This document shows, piece after piece, positions 1 to 5,815 of a DNA stretch of 6,714 bases. The DNA comes from Candidatus Aenigmatarchaeota archaeon (GTDB taxonomy: Archaea > Aenigmatarchaeota > Aenigmatarchaeia > CG10238-14). The position numbers and the translations under genes were made by a program. The DNA lies in NCBI GenBank assembly GCA_025058005.1, contig JANXDN010000023.1, forward strand, positions 1 to 6,714, written 5' to 3'. The number at the start of each line of letters is the position of its first letter. The stretch's first letter is position 1. Under the pieces are notes generated by a model that worked only from the letters and a program-made list of their open reading frames with translations, did no database searches and was not told the DNA's origin.

Positions 1-1
1 C

Positions 2-412
2 ATAACCATACTCGACAGGTTTATCGGCCCCGTGGAGGAAATGGTGAACAGATATGGGTTGTCGGAGCGATGTGCATCCATCCGAGTTATTAACACACCG
101 GTCCTAGACATAGAAAAAGGAAGTGATACGATAACAAATCTGATGATCGATCAAGGCAGGCAGGCCATTAACAAGGATGGAGCTGAAGTCCTTCTTTTAG
201 GATGCGCTGGTATGGCTGGGCTCGAGGAGTCAATAGAGGAAGCTCTGAACGTACCTGTAATCGATGGAATTGTGTCTGCTGTAAAAATGCTCGAAGGCCT
301 AGTCGACTACGGAAAGAAAACCAGTAAAATCCGTACTTTCAAACAACCCGAGAAAAAGGTGATACACGGATTTCCCATCAAACTGGACAGGCCCTCAACA
401 AGGAAGGCCTAA
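2..412 (+). CDS. Asp/Glu/hydantoin racemase-family protein, C-terminal part (5' end cut by window)
   Basis: The reading frame is open from base 2 with no stop, so the gene starts outside the window; the GTG at 32 is probably internal, because residues before it (ITILDRFIGPVEEM) already match the family. Visible family features are the RCASIRV segment, the LLLGCAGMAGL motif carrying the second catalytic cysteine (TGC at 203-205), and NVPVIDGIVSAVKML near the end. The family (PF01177) inverts the alpha-carbon of amino acids, hydantoins or similar acids with two cysteines; the first must lie upstream. The hydantoin-racemase (HyuE-like) branch fits best, but the substrate cannot be read from the sequence. 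The last 30 residues are a basic tail. The protein is soluble, with no membrane segment. Its DNA is far more GC-rich than the rest of the window and uses codons such as CTC, ATC and GGC, so it may be acquired or from a different genomic compartment. Confidence 0.85.
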   Translation: MTILDRFIGPVEEMVNRYGLSERCASIRVINTPVLDIEKGSDTITNLMIDQGRQAINKDGAEVLLLGCAGMAGLEESIEEALNVPVIDGIVSAVKMLEGLVDYGKKTSKIRTFKQPEKKVIHGFPIKLDRPSTRKA

Positions 413-426
413 ACCAATCTTCAAAG

Positions 427-431
427 AAAAA
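427..431 (-). terminator. T-run after tRNA-Arg
   Basis: Read on the - strand, five T follow the tRNA 3' end after one A (base 432). Short T-runs end transcription in archaea, so this is a plausible tRNA terminator. There is no hairpin, and the call rests on position alone. Confidence 0.4.
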
Positions 432-432
432 T

Positions 433-507
433 TGCTCCGGCCGGGATTTGAACCCGGAACCTTTGCCTTAGGAGGGCACTGCTCTATCCAAGTTGAGCTA
501 CCGGAGC
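433..507 (-). tRNA. tRNA-Arg (anticodon CCT)
   Basis: The - strand folds into a full cloverleaf of 75 nt. Acceptor strands GCTCCGG and CCGGAGC pair perfectly. The D arm is GCTC/GAGC with a 10-base loop containing GG. The anticodon loop CTCCTAA gives anticodon CCT, which reads AGG. The variable loop is AGGTT and the T arm is CCGGG-TTCAAAT-CCCGG. The discriminator is A, and CCA is not encoded, so it must be added by the CCA-adding enzyme. The anticodon stem has four good pairs and a G27-A43 mismatch at its base. Position 15 is A, paired with U48 rather than the usual G15-C48, so this tRNA cannot carry archaeosine at 15. It lies between the racemase gene, which its 3' end faces, and the divergent M29 peptidase gene. 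There is no intron. Confidence 0.96.
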
Positions 508-545
508 ATCAATAATATTAAGAAAGAATTTCAAAATTTAATGAT
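508..545. promoter_or_regulatory. Divergent AT-rich promoter region for tRNA-Arg (-) and M29 peptidase (+)
   Basis: This 38-base gap separates two genes that point away from each other, so it should hold both promoters. For the + strand, AATAATATTA at 511-520 is TATA-like and centred about 30 bases before the peptidase ATG. For the - strand, TAAATTTTGA (531-540 reversed) lies about 24-33 bases before the tRNA 5' end. The peptidase ATG has no Shine-Dalgarno, which suggests a leaderless or near-leaderless mRNA. This is inferred from spacing and base composition only. Confidence 0.4.
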
Positions 546-1892
546 ATGTTTTTTACTGATGAAGAATTAAGAAAAATGGCAAAAGATTTTGTCGAAAAAT
601 CTCTCCGCATAGGCAGAAAACCAAATCCAGCCTTAGAAATAGTTAGAAAAAAATATCCGAGGCTAGCAACAAAACTTTTAAAAAGAAAGGTTTACAGCAA
701 ATTTTCCTTTGATGAAAACGAAGAAAAAATCATAGAAAAATTAAAGGATCCCGACTACGGTCCTCTAATAGTAGAATGGAAGAACAAATATTATATTAAA
801 ACCACTGTCGGTCATACTATAAGACTTCTCTATTCTGATACAGACAAAGAATGCAAAAAATTCGTACAATATGTAAAAGAGGAATGTTGGAAAAGAGGTG
901 CACATGTGATTGACATACCCACAAATACTTTTGATTCAAGAAAACATTTAGAGTTAATACCTTTTGACACTGCAGCAGAGTTACCAGAAGCGTCAAAAAT
1001 GATGGCCCGAGCATATGATTTTAGAATATTTATTGGCGGAGATGAAGATATAAATTGGACACATGGATTTGAAGAAAAAGTAAAATTAGGTGCACCAGCA
1101 AGACAAAAAATAAGAGATATATTAGACAGATACAAAGTAAATTGGTGTTTGTTTGGCTGGCCTGTGATGAGAAAAAAAGAACAGTTGTTTGTTTCACCTA
1201 AGAAATATAAAAAAGTATTTTTCGAGGCAATCAAAGAAACATTCTCTCCAACAGTTAAAAAATTGTGCGAACATTACAAAAAGCTGCTACAAGATGTAGA
1301 AGAAATAAGAATTACAGCAAATGACGGAACTGATATGAGTTTAAGCATAAAAGGTAGAAAAATCAAAGTCGCTGACGGCATAATGTCAGAAGAAGACGTG
1401 AAAAATGGAGACAATGGTTTGAACATACCTGACGGTGAAGTTTATTTTGCTCCAGTAGAAGATTCTGGAAACGGCTATATAAAGTTTGATTATACAACTA
1501 TCCATGGATTTGGTTTCATAAAAGATTTAGAAGTGAAATTTGAAAATGGTAAAATAGTTTGGTTTAACGCTCCCGGTAAAGGCAAAAAAATATTTCAAAG
1601 GTTTTTGGATGCAAACACAGGCGATAAAGACAAGCTAGCAGAGTTTGCCATAGGTACTAATCCAAAGGCACAATTTATTGGCGAAACCATCGTTGATGAA
1701 AAAATTTTTGGTACTATACACATAGCCATAGGCAACAATAGCGGTCCAGGTTTTGGTGGAAAAAACAAAGCATCATCACATCAAGACATGATTAAAGTGA
1801 TGAAAGGCAAAAATGGAAATGTTTATGCAGACGGCAAACTAATAATGAAAAATGGTATGCCTGTGGGTTTCAAGTTTCCGAAAAGCAAATAA
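546..1892 (+). CDS. M29-family metallo-aminopeptidase (aminopeptidase T/AmpS-like)
   Basis: Cytosolic exopeptidase of 448 residues, within the usual family range (about 370-450), with no signal peptide. M29 enzymes remove N-terminal residues using two metal ions. The C-terminal half carries the expected ligands: E298 in IPDGEVYFAPVED, E366 in LAEFAIGTNP, H392 in GTIHIAIG, and H412/D414 in SSHQDMI. The Tyr normally found seven residues after the first metal His is Ser399 by eye; the loop GNNSGPGFGGKNKAS differs from the classic form, so this may be a variant branch. The N-terminal 200 residues are charged and Lys-rich and less conserved. ATG 546 is chosen because the earlier ATG at 541 is in another frame and stops after nine codons. 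The next gene, 39 bases on, is also a metallopeptidase, suggesting a peptide-recycling pair. Family call is firm; exact specificity is unknown. Confidence 0.88.
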   Translation: MFFTDEELRKMAKDFVEKSLRIGRKPNPALEIVRKKYPRLATKLLKRKVYSKFSFDENEEKIIEKLKDPDYGPLIVEWKNKYYIKTTVGHTIRLLYSDTDKECKKFVQYVKEECWKRGAHVIDIPTNTFDSRKHLELIPFDTAAELPEASKMMARAYDFRIFIGGDEDINWTHGFEEKVKLGAPARQKIRDILDRYKVNWCLFGWPVMRKKEQLFVSPKKYKKVFFEAIKETFSPTVKKLCEHYKKLLQDVEEIRITANDGTDMSLSIKGRKIKVADGIMSEEDVKNGDNGLNIPDGEVYFAPVEDSGNGYIKFDYTTIHGFGFIKDLEVKFENGKIVWFNAPGKGKKIFQRFLDANTGDKDKLAEFAIGTNPKAQFIGETIVDEKIFGTIHIAIGNNSGPGFGGKNKASSHQDMIKVMKGKNGNVYADGKLIMKNGMPVGFKFPKSK

Positions 1893-1900
1893 AAATTGCT

Positions 1901-1931
1901 TTAATAAAATTTTACCAAAAATTGATTTTAT
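1901..1931 (+). promoter_or_regulatory. TATA-like box before the M24 peptidase
   Basis: TTTAATAAAA at 1901-1910 ends 21 bases before the ATG and is centred about 26 bases upstream, the archaeal TATA spacing expected if transcription starts at or next to the ATG. No Shine-Dalgarno is present between it and the ATG. Seen: box and spacing. Inferred: leaderless transcript. Confidence 0.4.
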
Positions 1932-2972
1932 ATGAACGAGTCAAAATTGCTAAAAGCAGCAAAAGTTGATGGAGTATTGCTTTTTAGCTCAGAGAATTGC
2001 AGAGATGTAAACTTTGACTATTTTTCCAATTTTAGAAAACCCACTTATTCCTTTTACTTTTTTGGAAAGAAAAAAATGCTCATAACCTCGTCAATAGACT
2101 ATGATAGAGCTTTGAACGAGACGGACATAGATATTTTTAAGCTAAAAGATTACAACTACAAGCTAAAAAAAATAATAAAAGAAAATTTTAAAGGCAAAAA
2201 AATAGGTATAATTGCTGATAAATTGCCGTTATCTATATCAAAACATCTACGCGGCTATAAACTTGTTGATATAAGTGCGATAGCAAGCAAAATAAGGGCG
2301 GTAAAAAACAAAAAAGAAATAAATTTAATAAAAAAATCTTGCAGCATAGCAAACAAAGGTATAAAGTTTATTAAAAATAATTTGTCTCAAAATCAATCTG
2401 AGAAAGAGTTTGCGAAAGAATTACACGAATATTTGAAAAAATTTAACATAGATGGTTTTGCATTTAAAACTATAATCGCTAGCGGCAAAAACTCTGCTTT
2501 CATCCATCCTTATCCTACTGAAAGTAGGAAAAAAATAAGTAAAGGTTTGGGTTTAATAGATTTTGGTGTTGTTTACAAAGGTTATTGTTCAGATGTAACA
2601 GTGCCATTTTCTTTCGGCAAGCTTAATCTCAAACAAGAAACAATTGTTTCTGCTGTTTTAGAGTGTTATGATTTCTGTAAAGATTTGCTAAAAGAAAATG
2701 TCAAAGCTGGAGAAATATTTGATAAAGCCGAAAAATTTCTTGCTAATAAAGGTTTTGAGTTAAAACATGGTTTAGGTCATGGCATAGGTTTGGAAGTGCA
2801 CGATGCCCCTTCAATTTCCTTTAAAAGCATAGACATTTTAAAGAGCAATATGGTTTTAACATTAGAACCAGGAGTTTACGAAATCGGCGTAGGAGGTTTT
2901 AGAATAGAGAACGATTTTGTAATAAAAAATAAACCAAAAATTTTGACAAAATCAAGATATATGGCATTTTAA
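1932..2972 (+). CDS. M24-family Xaa-Pro peptidase (prolidase/aminopeptidase P type)
   Basis: Cytosolic metallopeptidase of 346 residues that cleaves the bond before proline, releasing it from dipeptides (prolidase) or from peptide N-termini (aminopeptidase P). An N-terminal creatinase-like domain spans about 1-120, and the pita-bread catalytic domain about 128-346. The five metal ligands are all present: D210 (LIDFG), D221 (CSDVT), H283 (GLGHGIGLEVHD), E312 (LEPGVY) and E326 (RIEND). H192 and H290, which bind substrate in the family, are present too. From memory, ligand numbering is almost identical to the 348-residue Pyrococcus prolidase, which favours that branch. However, the Arg found four residues after the second His in that enzyme is Ser294 here, so dipeptidase versus aminopeptidase is open. 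It lies 39 bases after the M29 gene and 42 before tgt, all in the same direction. Confidence 0.88.
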   Translation: MNESKLLKAAKVDGVLLFSSENCRDVNFDYFSNFRKPTYSFYFFGKKKMLITSSIDYDRALNETDIDIFKLKDYNYKLKKIIKENFKGKKIGIIADKLPLSISKHLRGYKLVDISAIASKIRAVKNKKEINLIKKSCSIANKGIKFIKNNLSQNQSEKEFAKELHEYLKKFNIDGFAFKTIIASGKNSAFIHPYPTESRKKISKGLGLIDFGVVYKGYCSDVTVPFSFGKLNLKQETIVSAVLECYDFCKDLLKENVKAGEIFDKAEKFLANKGFELKHGLGHGIGLEVHDAPSISFKSIDILKSNMVLTLEPGVYEIGVGGFRIENDFVIKNKPKILTKSRYMAF

Positions 2973-2990
2973 TGCAATAAGACTAAAAGC

Positions 2991-4239
<1,249 letters not shown>

Positions 4240-5004
4240 ATGTCATCCTTAGAAATTAAAAATCTACACGTTTCTGTCGAAGATAAAGAAATACTAAAAG
4301 GGGTAAATTTAACTCTAAACAAAGGGGAAATTCATGCATTAATGGGTCCCAATGGTTCTGGTAAAACAACCTTATGCTTTGCAATAATGGGGCATCCAAA
4401 TTATAGAGTTACACAAGGAAACATACTTTTAAACGGAGAAGATATAACTCATCTTTCTCCAACCGAGCGAGCAAAAAAAGGCATATTTTTAGCATTTCAA
4501 TCTCCCCCTGAAATAGAAGGTCTTAAACTCAATAGTTTTTTATGGCACGCCTATAATTCTGTGAATGGGGCAAACTTTGACAAGGGGGAGGAAATTGTGT
4601 CTTTGGAAAAATTTAAAAAAATTGCTGATGAAAAAGCAAAATCCTTAAGTTTGAAAAAAACTTTTCTCGAAAGAAATGTGAACGAAGGATTTTCTGGTGG
4701 AGAAAGAAAAAAATCAGAAATATTGCAGCTATTAGTTCTGCAACCACAGTTTGCATTGCTCGACGAAATAGACAGCGGTTTAGATGTAGATGCCTTGAAG
4801 CGAGTAACTAATGCGATACACAAATACTCAAAAAACATAGGAATAATGCTAGTAACTCACTACAAGAGAATTTTAAGTTATATAAAACCAACTTGTGTGC
4901 ATGTTATGTTAGATGGAAAGATTTTCAAAACAGGAGACATTTCCTTAGTTGAGGAAATTGAAAAGAAAGGTTATAATAGTTTTACCAAAAATTCATCTTA
5001 TTGA
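4240..5004 (+). CDS. sufC: Fe-S cluster assembly ATPase SufC
   Basis: A soluble ABC-type ATPase of 254 residues, the normal SufC length, which binds SufB/SufD and drives Fe-S cluster building in the cytosol. All nucleotide-site motifs are in order: Walker A GPNGSGKTT (36-44), Q-loop Q87 in FLAFQSPPEIEG, signature FSGGE (151-155), Walker B LLDEID (173-178, catalytic E176), D-loop SGLD (179-182) and switch His H207. The GIFLAFQ.P.EI.G segment and SGGERKK.EILQ mark SufC rather than an ordinary ABC transporter subunit. There are no membrane segments. SufB usually follows or precedes sufC in archaea and bacteria, but here the neighbours are tgt and a membrane protein, so its partner must be elsewhere or outside the window. 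The C-terminal tail NSFTKNSSY is short and polar. Confidence 0.95.
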   Translation: MSSLEIKNLHVSVEDKEILKGVNLTLNKGEIHALMGPNGSGKTTLCFAIMGHPNYRVTQGNILLNGEDITHLSPTERAKKGIFLAFQSPPEIEGLKLNSFLWHAYNSVNGANFDKGEEIVSLEKFKKIADEKAKSLSLKKTFLERNVNEGFSGGERKKSEILQLLVLQPQFALLDEIDSGLDVDALKRVTNAIHKYSKNIGIMLVTHYKRILSYIKPTCVHVMLDGKIFKTGDISLVEEIEKKGYNSFTKNSSY

Positions 5005-5038
5005 TAGTTACAGCAAATAGGTTATAATTATGTGGAAA

Positions 5039-5072
5039 TTTTATTAATAAAACTTCAAATAATATAAATTAA
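5039..5072 (+). promoter_or_regulatory. TATA-like box before the membrane-protein gene
   Basis: TTATTAATAAAA at 5041-5052 is centred about 27 bases before the ATG, a good archaeal TATA position for a leaderless transcript. The bases between are AT-only apart from two C, with no Shine-Dalgarno. The 68-base gap after sufC supports an independent start here. Confidence 0.42.
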
Positions 5073-5705
5073 ATGTCTCAAGGCACAATGCATACTCTTA
5101 TCAAAGCACTACAATCTCAAGGCGTTTTCGAAATTTATTTGCCTTTCTTGTTAACTTTCGCTTTATTTTACGGTTTATTAAGAAGGATTGGGTTGTTTAA
5201 GGTTGTAACAGGTCAAAATACGTCAGGCGAAGATAGCACATCCAATAAAATCTCAGCTGTTGTCGCATTTGTCGCAGCAATGTATGTAACAATATTTTCT
5301 CCAGCTGCAATACCGATAAGCAAATTTTTTGCAACATTTTTCACCCAATCTTCCATAGCAATAGTCGTTATAATGGTAAGTATTATGCTAATAACGATGT
5401 TCTTTTCACTGCCTTTTTTGGATCCTACACAAAGAGGAAGGTTTACTTCAAACTTTTTAACGTATCTTTTCTTTGCAGGTTTGCTTATAGCCATAGCAAT
5501 GTTTATCTCAAGCGGTGGAGTGCAACTTTTTACATCTATTTTACCTCCAGGCACAAGAATCAGTGGAGAGGATATAGGTTTGATAGCCTTAGTGATAATT
5601 ACCATATTAGTAATTGCGTTAATTGTAAGAGAAGATAGGGGCGCACAGGATCAGAGAAATGTGTTCAGAGTAATAGAGTACCCAGCAGAACAGAGAGGTG
5701 GATAA
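5073..5705 (+). CDS. Small multi-pass membrane protein of unknown function
   Basis: I do not recognise a named family. The 210-residue protein has five hydrophobic segments by eye: about 18-38 (after an amphipathic start, containing YLPFLLTFALFYGLL), 59-76, 94-116, 126-147 and 167-185. A polar loop, GQNTSGEDSTSN, lies at 47-58. The C-terminal 25 residues are charged (REDRGAQDQRN...) and should face one side of the membrane as a tail. There is no signal-peptide cleavage site, no clear catalytic motif and no cysteine. Small proteins beginning with a similar PFLLxFAxxYGLL helix are, as I recall, frequent uncharacterised proteins in DPANN archaeal genomes, which supports the organism call but gives no function. 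It lies 68 bases after sufC and 110 before aspS, with its own upstream TATA-like box. The ATG fits the start of the hydrophobic pattern. Confidence 0.8.
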   Translation: MSQGTMHTLIKALQSQGVFEIYLPFLLTFALFYGLLRRIGLFKVVTGQNTSGEDSTSNKISAVVAFVAAMYVTIFSPAAIPISKFFATFFTQSSIAIVVIMVSIMLITMFFSLPFLDPTQRGRFTSNFLTYLFFAGLLIAIAMFISSGGVQLFTSILPPGTRISGEDIGLIALVIITILVIALIVREDRGAQDQRNVFRVIEYPAEQRGG

Positions 5706-5815
5706 TTTTAAATAAATTTATTTCATAATTCATTTAAAGGTGCTGAAATGCGAGGCGAATGCTTTAATTTCTAAATTGTCTAATTCTTTTTTTATCTTAA
5801 GAGGTGTTGCTATTT
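5706..5815 (+). promoter_or_regulatory. aspS leader: TATA-like box, mini-ORF, T-run and Shine-Dalgarno
   Basis: The longest gap in the window. TTTTAAATAAATTT at 5706-5719 could be a TATA box. It is followed by TTAAAG (5734-5739) and its inverted copy CTTTAA (5762-5767), a weak possible stem. GGTG at 5739-5742 precedes an eight-codon ORF at 5748-5774 (MRGECFNF). A seven-T run lies at 5787-5793. GAGGTG at 5801-5806 matches the anti-Shine-Dalgarno and sits nine bases before the aspS ATG. This is the one gene here with a clear Shine-Dalgarno, implying a transcribed leader. A second TATA candidate at the T-run would give a shorter leader. None of these parts is proven. Confidence 0.4.
5787..5793 (+). 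terminator. T-run, possible terminator of the membrane-protein gene
   Basis: Seven consecutive T lie 82 bases after the membrane-protein stop and just before the aspS Shine-Dalgarno. Archaeal terminators are often plain T-runs. If it works, aspS must start downstream or by read-through. In AT-rich DNA a T7 run can also be chance. Confidence 0.28.

Noticed and set aside
32..412. Complete 126-residue racemase starting at GTG 32
   Set aside because: The frame is open to the window edge and the residues before the GTG match the family, so it is the end of a longer gene.
830..1234. 134-codon open frame on the - strand inside the M29 gene
   Set aside because: Antisense to a recognisable peptidase, with Ser/Phe/Asn-rich composition as expected of a shadow frame.
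5030..5047. Five-codon ORF (MWKFY) between sufC and the membrane-protein gene
   Set aside because: Too short and without a ribosome site; expected by chance in AT-rich DNA.
5213..5605. 130-codon open frame on the - strand opposite the membrane-protein gene
   Set aside because: The + strand frame has a clear five-helix pattern, a TATA-like box and a proper start; the - strand frame has none of these.
4240..5705. SufC plus membrane protein as a two-part ABC transporter
   Set aside because: The ATPase carries SufC-specific motifs, and the five-helix protein has no EAA-type coupling loop or permease features; a 68-base gap with its own TATA-like box also argues against it.
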